Positions 20,901 to 30,721 of a DNA stretch of 64,000 nt are shown here, piece by piece (position 1 is the first letter of the stretch; every line of letters starts with the position of its first letter). The position numbers were made by a program, and so were the translations under genes. The DNA lies in NCBI GenBank assembly GCA_020975725.1, contig QXJR01000030.1, forward strand, positions 434,001 through 498,000. The letters run 5' to 3'. The notes beneath the pieces were generated by a model, which was not told the DNA's origin, made no database searches, and worked only from the letters and a program-made list of their open reading frames with translations. The stretch comes from Picocystis sp. L7. Taxonomy: Eukaryota > Chlorophyta > Picocystophyceae > Picocystales > Picocystaceae.

Positions 20901-23900
20901 TAAACGATGTTACAGTTAAGGATCATTTCCCTCTACCTCTCATTGAGGAACTACTGGATCGATTAAGTCAGGCTCGCTTCTTCATAAGCCTGGACCTAAA
21001 AGAAGCCAATTACAACATTCGCATGCATCCGGACAGTGTGAGGTACACTGGCACCATCACTCACTTTGGCTTATTTGAATGGCTGGTGTTGGTTATGGGA
21101 ATGTGCAACGCAGTTGCTACCTTCCAGCGCATGATGGATGCCAGGTTTCATCACATCATCTATGACAAGCGCACTGTTGCTTGCTACCTTGACGACCTGC
21201 TGATCTACGCAGACAGTTTTCAAGTCATGATGGACACACTTGAGGAGGTGCTGCAGGTTTGCGATCGGTATCCGTTCCGACTCAATATGCAAAAGAGCAC
21301 TTGGTTTCAGACTCACCTTACATACCTGGGACATGTGATTGGGGAGGGACAGTTACGAGCAGATCCCCGCCTTATTGGGGCAGTAGGGGAATTCCCACAA
21401 CATAGGACGCCAACGCAGTTGCGATCTTTCTTGGGGCTCGCAGGGTATTACTGAAAGTTCGTAACACGGTTCCAGGAAAAGGCAGCCCCGCTCTACGAAT
21501 TAACTCGGACGACAGAACCTTTGACCGCTCGTTGGGATGAGCGAGCAGAATCATCATTCGTTGAGTTGAAGCTGGCATTAATTTCTGAGCCTGTTCTCAG
21601 GCTCTGGACTCCAAGGTACCCAACAGAACTTCACACGGATGCATCAAATGTTGGCCTTGGAGCTGTGTTGCTCCAGCAGCACAGCAGTGGTTGGCACCCA
21701 ATGGCTTATTGGAGTAAATCTCTCCACGGTGCGCAGAAGAACTACACCACCACTGAATTGGAAATGCTAGCCATTGTCCTCGCATTGCAGACTTGGCGAC
21801 ATTACTTGCTGGGTATCCCGATCGTTGTTCGCACCGACCATCAGGCACTGGTGCATCATCTGAACAAGCAGCCAGCAAAACTGCAGCAGCGCGAGTTATC
21901 ATGGTTACCCCGGCTTGCCGACTTCCAGCTTACCATAGTGTAGAAGCCTGGAAAGTTCAATTTACCGCCGGACGCGCTGAGTCGCAGACGTTCTGCGCTG
22001 CACCTCACAGTGCTGGATTTGTGTGCAGGGTCAGGGACCGTAATCCGCAGCCTGGCCCATGCTGTGCCAAACCATGTTCGCATCAATTATATTGCAGTTG
22101 AAAACAATGCAGATTGTCGCACTGTTATTCAGAGAATCTTCAATTTAGTCCAGCGCGACCGTCCAGGTCTCTTCCTGCGCAAGGACATATTCCGCTTGGG
22201 TCATGACGTTACGGACCTGGTGAACAGAAAACTACCAACCGTGGACCTCATCATCGCAGGGGTACCATGCCAACCTTTCAGTAGAGCAAATCCTCCTGGA
22301 AAAGGATTACAAGATGACCGCTCGCTGTTTCAAACGGTGCACAAACTACTTGTGCGCAGCCAAGCTACCTTCTATGCAATTGAGTGCACGCCGTTTGCCC
22401 AGCACTTGCACAAAGATCTGGAGGTGGTGCAGCAGTGGCTGGGGCAAGCTCCCCAGCATGACTTGAATCACTGGTCAGCGCACGAGACTGCTTTGGAATA
22501 ATCTTGAGAGTGGAAATATGAAGCCCAGCTCAAAGGAAATCGTTCAAGCGCTTACTTGGCAGGCCTGTCTCCGATCAGGTTGGACAGTGCCGTCCGAAAA
22601 AGTGCCCACGCTGATGGCCAACTGGGACAACACACATAATGTCAGAAATGACCAATCATTGGTTCAAGAAGAAGGTGGCACTACCACCAGGCTAATGGCT
22701 CCTAAAGAGCGGGAATTATTGGTTGGGCTGCAACCAGGAGACACAGCAGCACCAGGACTAGACAAATCCACCAGGAACCGTACGCTTGGCAATGCGTTCC
22801 CCGTCTCCAGGATCAATTCCATCATACGTATCTGGATCGATACCATCGATAACGACGCTCAGCAAGCAGCGGCATGCTATTCACTTCCCTCACCCGGGGC
22901 ACAGGATAGTCCTTTTTACCAAGCTGAGAATACTACTTTGCAACCTCTGCAATCAGAACTCACAGCAGTCGACATTGGTAAGATTAGCCGACTGGATGCG
23001 CTACTTGCGAAAGCGGCATCGATGGACGCAGACTATCTGAAGCTTCAGGAGACAGATACCCTGCAGAAACAAGATGGAATGATGTATAAGGTCACCCAGG
23101 GGCAGAAACGGTTGTACGTTCCTAACAACCGCACAGTTAAGAACCTCATCTTGATGACCACTCATGATTTGCCGTACGCAGGTCACCCAGGAGTTCATAA
23201 AACCACTGAACTGCTGACGCGGCAATATTACTGGCCTGGAATGCACGAGGACGTCAAATCATATTGCAGACAATGTTATGCTTGCCAACTGGGCAAAATC
23301 AGCAGGCAGCGCAGCAAAACTACTCTTCATCCTACAGACCATGGGTCGTACCCGAATCGATGGGTGACACTGGACATTGCAATGGGATTGCCACCCAGTC
23401 ACGATTACAATGCAGTTTTGGTTATCGTAGACCGGTTTACCAAATACACCGTCTACATTCCTATCACCACCAGCATCACTGCAACAAAGCTGGCCTTTCA
23501 GTTTGAGCGTCACTGGGTCGCGAAACGCGGATGCCCCAGCAATTTGATCATGGACCGAGACACGAAATTCACCAGCGCATATTGGCGCGATTTCATGGAG
23601 GCCTTGGGTGTCACGGCCACGCTTACAACTGCTTACCATCACCAGTCCGATGGTCAGACGGAACGTCAAATTGCGACGCTAGCGGACCAACTGCGGGTCG
23701 CGCTTATAGATACTTTAGGTGCAGATGACGATTGGTATCTTTTGCCTGCACGTCGTAGAGTTCACGACCAACAACACCGTACGGGTCACTACAGGGGTTA
23801 CTCCGTTTCAGGCAGAGTTGGGTCGCCGCCCCACCATGCCCTTCTATTTGCTGCCCGGACCGAGCAGCCGTACAATCGATAGGCATGTTGCTGAATTTTG

Positions 23901-24912
23901 CAAATAACACGGGACGATACATGGTCTAATGGCAATCAACCTCGCCAAGGCTGAGGAACGCATGCAGTTTTTGAGTAACCAAACGCGAACCAGTAAAACA
24001 TTTGCAAAGGGAGAAACAATCAAGCTACAGGGAGGACGTGCGACTCGCAGTGATCAGAGAAAACTGCAGCCATGCTACCGGGTTACCGAAATTGTCCGCT
24101 CCCTAGGAAAGGACAATTATGAGATCCGCTTACCGGAAGGCAACAACATTCACGCAATCGTGCATGCTGAGAAATTAGAAAAAATTTTAGACAGCTTATC
24201 CTCCCAAATTTCCTTTGGCTCAACAACTTGGACCGTCAGAGCTACCATCGCAGGCGCCACAACAACCAACCGACCTAGCGCAGAAATATCCTGTCAGGGA
24301 ATGCCTCCTGCGCAACTGGAATTCAATACCGCCCAGGTACTATGTTCAATGGGATACACCTGCCAAAGAATTAGGGTGGGCATATGAAGATGATGCGCTG
24401 ATCAGCGACGTCGCTGTCTATGAAAGGGTGAATGGAATTCTGCCGGAAACTGGCATCACTACTCCCAACAAGGCTGCAATTCTCAAGCACAAACAAGTCA
24501 AAATTCAGCAAAAGACACCTACCGTCCAAAACACCTGGACGGGCAAGGCCACTTGGGCAGCGGCCATTGGACGTGCGTCCACCGTGAAACTTACAAGTTT
24601 GCAAGCATTGCCTAAGGCAAACCTGCACCGGGTAGTACAGAAGCGCTTTGACGAGCAGGGATTGCTCATGTATTATGCCGGACAGGTCATCGCCGCTCCC
24701 AAAGCTGGTGTAGGACGATACACTATCCGTTACACCGACGGATACGAAGAGGCAGTCACACATCAAGAATTGGAAAGGCTCCTTTACAAAGCCTCATCTA
24801 GGATAGACTAAGTTTTCTTTAGGAGTTTTTGACCCGAGGCCAGGTTTTCTCCTACCACCTGTTTGTGCACTATACAAGGACCGTCGAGGACGCCGGTGTT
24901 TAGGCTTGGGGG

Positions 24913-25131
24913 TGTTAGGAACCAGGGTCCCCCTTGATTCCTCACCCATTGACCCCCTTCAATGGATGATTACCCCTCGATGGGGAGGAGTACTTAACTC
25001 CTCCCCCACACACCTTGTAATCAATTTGATCTTGACCTCGAAGGTGGAGCCGTCCCCAAGCAACTCCTCGACCTCCGAGGCAACTTCCTCCGCACCGGCA
25101 GAGTTCAAGAGCAAGGAGCTTCGCTCTAACA
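24913..25131 (+). repeat. Element B 3' LTR
   Basis: 219-bp partner of 17758-17979. The base pairs flanking the two LTRs do not form a target-site duplication. Confidence 0.88.
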
Positions 25132-25310
25132 AGACAGGTTGCCCTCCACATAGTAGCAGACCAGTCCTCCTAGAAAGAGGGAATAGTCCCGCAGCAAGTA
25201 TCGCCGTATACGTGAACTAGCCTCCCCTCCTTCTTGAAATGTTGGCTTTGGTAAGGGCGTTGTTGCGGGTAGGATATCTTCATCCTCAGGGAAGAGGGTA
25301 AAGTCTGAGT
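25132..25310 (-). mobile_element. Gypsy element D, 3' pol fragment
   Basis: Reverse-strand sequence matching the region of C pol that reads RRYLLRDYSVF. The last four bases (GAGT) are the target site duplicated by insertion of element C; D resumes at 37666. Part of the broken element D. Confidence 0.75.
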
Positions 25311-25821
25311 TGTTACAAAGCGTCCGTGAAGGACGTTGGACACACGGTTTGCTCCTGGAAACTTCGACCCCTCACGAAATGGAGGCGGTTTCTTCTTCTT
25401 TGGGGTGGCGCACTTCTCGTTGGCGAGAGCGGCGCCCGTCCCCTTCTTGGCTCGGTGGTGCCTCCTCCGGCACTTGGAGAGACTTGGAGCGCTGCTTCTC
25501 CGGCGCGGAAAGTGCTGATGGCTCGCGAAAATCCGTGGGAGAGGCGCCGTGGACGTCGTGGGGTCAAGCAAGTTCTCATCCACTACATGCTAGGGAGGTC
25601 CCCTTAAGAGCCTCCCCTTGAAGGTTGAGGGGTTCGTACGTAGCCCCCTCAACTGAATTGCGGCGGCTGATGGTCACGTGTTGCTTACGTCATCCATCGG
25701 ACGGCCAAGATTCAGTTCCTAAGCCGACCGAATCTTCCACACAACATCTCCACCCTTCGTACCCCCTTCTCGAATCTTCGAGGGGATTTGGCCCGGGGGT
25801 CGGTCGGTCTGAGTCCGGTTC
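25311..25821 (-). repeat. Element C 3' LTR, distal part
   Basis: 511 bp identical (about one difference by eye) to the matching part of 37010-37665. Interrupted at 25822 by the copia element; the last five bases GGTTC (25817-25821) are its target duplication. Confidence 0.92.
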
Positions 25822-26266
25822 TGTTGTAGGATGTGATCAGGATCCCGCTGGTGGATTGGTCTTGATTGTTTGGGGGGCTGGCAGTTGTCGTTCTCAGGCA
25901 GGGTAGGCTGGCGGTCGCGTTCCGTCCAGGCTCTTTCTAGTAGTCGTGGATGAGTTGCGCTGGTGGTGGAGCAGGTTGATTCGTGGAGAATGCAAAAACT
26001 GTTTTACAGGTAGGCTCGCGAGCGCTTATATAGTGCGCTCCAGCGAGGTTCACGATGTCACGTGTCATGGAGTCTTCCGCTGACTGTTGGTCCGCAGCGT
26101 CGTCTTCGAGGTGCCTCATAGTGTCAGTATGGGGGCACCTGTTGTCCTTCGTTCGTCGGAGCTTCCGTCTCGACTTGCTGGGTGTTCGTGTTTTGGCGGG
26201 TCCCCGATCATTCTCGTGGTCCTTGTACTAGGCTGAAACCCTAGTTCAAAGGGGTTCCTTCCAACA
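25822..26266 (-). repeat. Copia 3' LTR
   Basis: Appears identical to the 5' LTR. The gag-pol frame runs about 150 bp into it before its stop. Confidence 0.93.
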
Positions 26267-29200
26267 CTCCCACTCAGCCTTGTACAAGTATCTGTCATTC
26301 CAAGGTTCTTGATACATTGATTCAATTTTTCTCTTGGTACTTGCTTCGTCAGGTAATCTGCCCACATGTGTTCTGTTGGGCAGTAGGTAAGTTTTACTTC
26401 GCTTCTCATGGCACGTTCTCTGATGAAGTGATGCTGTACATCGATGTGTTTGGCTTTAGTTACTGACTGTGGGTTCTTCAAAAGTCTGAGTGTTGCCTGG
26501 TTATCTATGTTTACTGTTACGTTCACCTTCTTTGTTGACAGCAGCTGGTGTATAAAGTTTCTGATCCAAAGTCCTTCTTTGATAGCAGCAGCAGCGGCTT
26601 GGTATTCGGCTTCAGTGGTTGAGGTGGCTATGGTTGGTTGTAGTTTACTCTGCCATGCCACTAGTGCTCCCATTACTATTACTGCATATCCGGTTCTTGA
26701 TCTGCGATTGTCTCTGTCGCCTGCATAGTCTGCATCACTGTATATGGTTACATTTAGTTCCTCCATTGGATCTTCTTCGGTAGCTGTGTACCGGAGTGTC
26801 AATTTTTCGGTTCCTTTCATGTATTTGAGTGTTCCTCGTAGGGCTTTCCAGTGACTCTTCTTTGGGCAGTTGTTGTACCTGGCCAGCGCTGAGGCAGCGT
26901 GTGTGATATCTGGTCTTGTGTTTCCGCTCAGGTACTGCAGCTGTCCTATGATCTTCTGGTAGTTGCAGTGGTCAATTGTTTCTTCTTCTTCGTCATTCTT
27001 CAGTGGTACTAACAGTGGTGTTTTGTTTGCTTTGCAGTCTGTCACTCTGTGTTCTGTCAGGTACTCACTGATCTTGTTGATCTGGTTCAGTTCTAGTGTT
27101 CTTTTGGTCCTTCCTCTGTGGATTGTGATTCCTAGGAATGTCTTGGCTTCTCCCATGTCAGTTACTTTATAGGTCTTCTTAATTGCAGTTTTGACTTGTT
27201 GGATTGTTTCTATGTTTTTGCTTGCGATGAGTATATCATCCACGTAAAAGCATAGATAGCATTCGTCTTCATTGGTGTTGCATTTTAGAACGCTTTGGTC
27301 CACTTCTATGCATCTGAATTTCAGTTTCTTCAGTGTGGCCGTGAGTTCATGGTTCCAGGCTCTGGGTGCCTGCTTCAATCCGTATAGGCTTCGGTTCAGC
27401 TTCAACACTTGCTCCTCACTTCCTCCTTTCATTCCTGCTGGTGTTTTGAGGTATACTTCTTCTTCCAGGTGAGCGTTTAGGAATGCTATTTCTACGTCCA
27501 TTTGATGCAGGTGCAGATCCAGTTGATTTACTGCTGCAAGAAAGATTCGTAGTCCTGTCTTGCTAACTACTGAGGCATAGATTTCTTCGTAGTCAGTTCC
27601 AGCCCTTTGGTGGCATCCCAGTGCCACTAGTCTTGCTTTGTATTTGGTAATGTTGTTCAGGTTGTCTCTTTTAATCTTGAAGATCCATTTCGACCCCAGT
27701 GCTTTTTTACCTTTTGGCAGGTCAGCTACCTCCCAGGTTCTCATTTTTGACAAGGATTCAAGTTCGCTGTTTACTGCTTCTGTCCATAGGTCTCTGTCTG
27801 GGCGTTTCATTGCTCGTTGGTAGCCATCAAATTTGTCCGGTAAGTCTACTGCTCCATAAGCTGTAGCTGTTGTTAGTCTCCTTGGTCTCAGATTGTATGT
27901 GCTGACAATTTTTTGATCCTCTTCTTTAGGTTCAGTTTCCTCACAGGTTTCATTATCAGTACATTCTTCTTCAGATGACTCAGTGTCTTCCTCCCACTGA
28001 TCTGGCTCATCTTTCAGTTGTTGGGTTTCTTCTCCGAGCTCCTTTTCAGGTACTGGTCTGGTATAGACTCCCATCTGGTCTTCGATGAATCTCACGTTTC
28101 TGCTGGTCACCATTCTGTCTGGTAGCAGTATCCGGTAAGTGGTTGAGTTTTCGTACCCTATGAATATGCCTTTCTCACTTCTGGGTTCGAATTTGCCAAT
28201 TTGCTTTGCTGCAGGCTTCAGCACCCATGCCTCACATCCAAATACCTTCAGGTGTTTGATGGGGGGGGTTACTCCAGTAAGGAGCTCAAGGGGCGATTGG
28301 GTCTTCGTCCCTTGTGCTGGGGGTAGTCTGTTTCTAATATGTGAGTAGGCTCTCACGGCTTCTCCCCAGTATTTTTTCGGTAAGTTTGTGGAGTTTAGCA
28401 TGCTGCTTGCATGCTCTCGTATGTCCCTGTGCAGCCTTTCTGCATCGTTCTGCTGTGGTGCGTAGCCTGCGGTTCGTTCGTGTTCGATTCCTCGTTCTGA
28501 CAGGAAGTCTCTGAGTTTTCGCCCAGAGAACTCCTGTCCTTGGTCCGTTCTGATGGCCCTTACTCTTCTGCTGGGTTTGGTTTTCCTTTCTAATGTGTTT
28601 ATGGCTATTCTGGCATACTTTCCGGCTTCTCCTTTTTCTTCCATTAGGTAGGTCATGGATACTTTGGTTGAGTGGTCCAGTACTGACAAGTAGTATTTGT
28701 GTCCTGCTGGAGTGGTTGGGTATATTGGACCAACCACGTCCATGTAAAGCAGGTCGAGTGGTTCGTAGTCATATGCCTTGGGTTGAAATTTCCGTGCTGA
28801 CTGCTTGTTTTCTATGCATGTCTTACAGGTTTCCTTCAATTGATATGGTATTTTTAGTTTCCGAGCTCTGTCTTGGTGCACGTGTCCCAGCCTCTGATGC
28901 CATATTTTTGCTGTGGCTTGTAGGCAATAATTCTTGTTCTCATTCAACTTGGCTTCCAGTTTCATATGATTATGCCAGATCGTGCACAGTCCCTGCTTGA
29001 AGTGTACAGTTGCTCCTTTGGCCACCATGCAGTTGACTGACAGTAAGTTCGTTGCTAGTCCAGGTATGTACAGGACGTTTTCAAGATGCACCGATGGTGC
29101 TGATTCATGTTTTAGGGTAAGTTTTGCTGTTCCCTTGTAAGCTGCAGTCAGCGTGTTCCCGTCTGCAATCTCAATTTCTGTTTCAAATGGTTCTATTGTA

Positions 29201-30072
29201 CTGACATCTAGGTACTCTTTCGTACCAGTCATATGCCAGCTTGCACCTGAGTCAATCACCCAAGTCTGGTCATTTGTTGTTTCAAGCTTGGCTCCTCCAG
29301 CCATCAGTGCCATTGCTTTCTCGAATGGTTTGGACTGTGTTTTCTCTCCTCCCTTCCGGTTCCTTGGTGGATAGTCTGCTCTGAATTTGTAGCAGTTTTG
29401 CAGTGTGTGTCCAGTTTTCTGGCAGTATTGGCACACTGGTTTTCCAGATTCTGATTTCTTCTTTTCTTGGGTCAGATATGCGTTGCCTTTCTTTATGTAG
29501 GCTTCCTCGTATGTCAGGGACTCTCTCACCTTGGCCATGGTGAGCTTGTTGTGATAGTGTTTTAGTACCACGGTAACGGTGTGGTAATTTGCAGGCAGTC
29601 CTTCAAGGACTATGTGTGCCACCTCTTCTTCAGTCAGGTCCACGTTCACCTGTCTCAATTCGTCCAGTGTTTGCACGATGGAGTTCATGTACTGGTCAAT
29701 TGTCTGGTCATGATGTTTTCTCGTTCGGTTGAGTTTTTGCCTGAGTTCTGTCTCTCTTTGTTGACCAGTTTGCTGATACAGATCCTTCAGGACCGTCCAG
29801 ACCTCATTGGCAGTTTCACATCTAGTGACATGCCCACTATACTCCGAGTTTACGCAGTTGATTATCAGGAACCTTGCCCGCTGCATCGTCTCATAATAGA
29901 CTTTGTCTTCCAACTTCACTTCACCACTCTCATCTCTCTTGAAGCTTCTGCCTACAACAGTCATTTCCCACAAGTTGTGAATTCTGAGGTAGTTTTCCAT
30001 CCTCAGAAACCATTGTCTCCAATTTGTACCGTTTAGCTCAGGCACAGCGGATGTTCCTGCTGGGTCAGTCAT
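26116..30072 (-). CDS. Copia gag-pol polyprotein
   Basis: Single 1318-codon frame with the Ty1/copia order. Gag of UBN2 type occupies about 1-210 (LNGTNWRQWFLRMENYLRI). A CCHC knuckle (CQYCQKTGHTLQNC) lies near 213-226. The aspartic protease motif WVIDSGASWHMTG is near 270. The GAG-pre-integrase HH-CC zinc region (WHQRLGHVHQDRARKL, CKTCIENKQS) leads to the integrase core, about 430-600 (DVVGPIYPTTPAGHKYYLSV, IRTDQGQEFSG). The RT (WIFKIKRDN, then YVDDILIASK) is about 785-1030, and RNase H (YSDADYAGD, STTEAEYQAA) about 1110-1250. Integrase before RT is what separates copia from gypsy. The frame extends through the purine tract into the 3' LTR, adding about 50 residues not typical of the family. 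Product: a self-propagating virus-like particle polyprotein. Confidence 0.95.
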   Translation of the reverse strand: MTDPAGTSAVPELNGTNWRQWFLRMENYLRIHNLWEMTVVGRSFKRDESGEVKLEDKVYYETMQRARFLIINCVNSEYSGHVTRCETANEVWTVLKDLYQQTGQQRETELRQKLNRTRKHHDQTIDQYMNSIVQTLDELRQVNVDLTEEEVAHIVLEGLPANYHTVTVVLKHYHNKLTMAKVRESLTYEEAYIKKGNAYLTQEKKKSESGKPVCQYCQKTGHTLQNCYKFRADYPPRNRKGGEKTQSKPFEKAMALMAGGAKLETTNDQTWVIDSGASWHMTGTKEYLDVSTIEPFETEIEIADGNTLTAAYKGTAKLTLKHESAPSVHLENVLYIPGLATNLLSVNCMVAKGATVHFKQGLCTIWHNHMKLEAKLNENKNYCLQATAKIWHQRLGHVHQDRARKLKIPYQLKETCKTCIENKQSARKFQPKAYDYEPLDLLYMDVVGPIYPTTPAGHKYYLSVLDHSTKVSMTYLMEEKGEAGKYARIAINTLERKTKPSRRVRAIRTDQGQEFSGRKLRDFLSERGIEHERTAGYAPQQNDAERLHRDIREHASSMLNSTNLPKKYWGEAVRAYSHIRNRLPPAQGTKTQSPLELLTGVTPPIKHLKVFGCEAWVLKPAAKQIGKFEPRSEKGIFIGYENSTTYRILLPDRMVTSRNVRFIEDQMGVYTRPVPEKELGEETQQLKDEPDQWEEDTESSEEECTDNETCEETEPKEEDQKIVSTYNLRPRRLTTATAYGAVDLPDKFDGYQRAMKRPDRDLWTEAVNSELESLSKMRTWEVADLPKGKKALGSKWIFKIKRDNLNNITKYKARLVALGCHQRAGTDYEEIYASVVSKTGLRIFLAAVNQLDLHLHQMDVEIAFLNAHLEEEVYLKTPAGMKGGSEEQVLKLNRSLYGLKQAPRAWNHELTATLKKLKFRCIEVDQSVLKCNTNEDECYLCFYVDDILIASKNIETIQQVKTAIKKTYKVTDMGEAKTFLGITIHRGRTKRTLELNQINKISEYLTEHRVTDCKANKTPLLVPLKNDEEEETIDHCNYQKIIGQLQYLSGNTRPDITHAASALARYNNCPKKSHWKALRGTLKYMKGTEKLTLRYTATEEDPMEELNVTIYSDADYAGDRDNRRSRTGYAVIVMGALVAWQSKLQPTIATSTTEAEYQAAAAAIKEGLWIRNFIHQLLSTKKVNVTVNIDNQATLRLLKNPQSVTKAKHIDVQHHFIRERAMRSEVKLTYCPTEHMWADYLTKQVPREKLNQCIKNLGMTDTCTRLSGSVGRNPFELGFQPSTRTTRMIGDPPKHEHPASRDGSSDERRTTGAPILTL

Positions 30073-30099
30073 GATGATTGCGGTACAAGGCTCTTAACC

Positions 30100-30544
30100 T
30101 GTTGTAGGATGTGATCAGGATCCCGCTGGTGGATTGGTCTTGATTGTTTGGGGGGCTGGCAGTTGTCGTTCTCAGGCAGGGTAGGCTGGCGGTCGCGTTC
30201 CGTCCAGGCTCTTTCTAGTAGTCGTGGATGAGTTGCGCTGGTGGTGGAGCAGGTTGATTCGTGGAGAATGCAAAAACTGTTTTACAGGTAGGCTCGCGAG
30301 CGCTTATATAGTGCGCTCCAGCGAGGTTCACGATGTCACGTGTCATGGAGTCTTCCGCTGACTGTTGGTCCGCAGCGTCGTCTTCGAGGTGCCTCATAGT
30401 GTCAGTATGGGGGCACCTGTTGTCCTTCGTTCGTCGGAGCTTCCGTCTCGACTTGCTGGGTGTTCGTGTTTTGGCGGGTCCCCGATCATTCTCGTGGTCC
30501 TTGTACTAGGCTGAAACCCTAGTTCAAAGGGGTTCCTTCCAACA
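30100..30544 (-). repeat. Copia 5' LTR
   Basis: 445 bp, begins TGTTGGAAGG and ends CCTACAACA on the coding strand. Contains a TATA box followed about 150 bp on by the leader. Confidence 0.93.
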
Positions 30545-30549
30545 GGTTC

Positions 30550-30694
30550 GCTCGGACTATTCCGTCCGACTAACCCGGGGATTAGTCCGGGGCTCACTCG
30601 ATTGACCGGCCGATTGTCGGGGTCCTGCCCCCCACTGCTCCTGGAACTCTAGGGGCATGGCTTCATAGGAGAGCCAGGCCTACCCGGCGTAACA
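30550..30694 (-). repeat. Element C 3' LTR, proximal part
   Basis: Remaining 145 bp of the LTR beyond the copia element and the second GGTTC (30545-30549). It abuts the purine tract of C. Confidence 0.92.
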
Positions 30695-30721
30695 CTCTCC
30701 TGGCTCCCGGCATTCAGCCAA

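Larger units (their letters stand above)
17758..25131 (+). mobile_element. Gypsy-type element B with methyltransferase domain
   Basis: LTR retrotransposon of a clade distinct from C, D and F. LTRs 17758-17979 and 24913-25131 (TGTTAG to CTAACA) differ at many positions (roughly a tenth by eye), so it is a fairly old insertion; broken, about four or five breaks. Parts in order: gag about 18246-19316 with a CCHC knuckle (CLSPDHVANNC); aspartic protease about 19600-19950 (WDTGAG); a segment with FGPF similarity about 20080-20400; RT about 20690-21300; RNase H about 21600-21940 (HTDASNVGLGAVLLQQ); cytosine-C5 methyltransferase about 22005-22850 (LDLCAGSG, GVPCQPFSRAN, ECTPF, GNAFPV); integrase zinc finger and core about 23170-23750; C-terminal Tudor-like end to 24811. 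A purine tract (GGCTTGGGGG) precedes the 3' LTR. Confidence 0.88.
25822..30544 (-). mobile_element. Ty1/copia element, very young, looks whole
   Basis: 4723-bp Ty1/copia retrotransposon inserted in the 3' LTR of element C with a 5-bp duplication GGTTC on both sides. LTRs 25822-26266 and 30100-30544 are both 445 bp and appear identical by eye, so the insertion is very recent. One long gag-pol frame. Looks whole. A TATATAAG box lies in each LTR on the coding strand (about 26025-26033 and 30303-30311). Confidence 0.95.

Noticed and set aside
25937-26119. 60-codon frame in the copia LTR, also in the 5' LTR and with similarity at 55291
   Set aside because: Similarity is explained by shared LTR DNA, including the TATA region; the frame is not preserved across the whole old copy.
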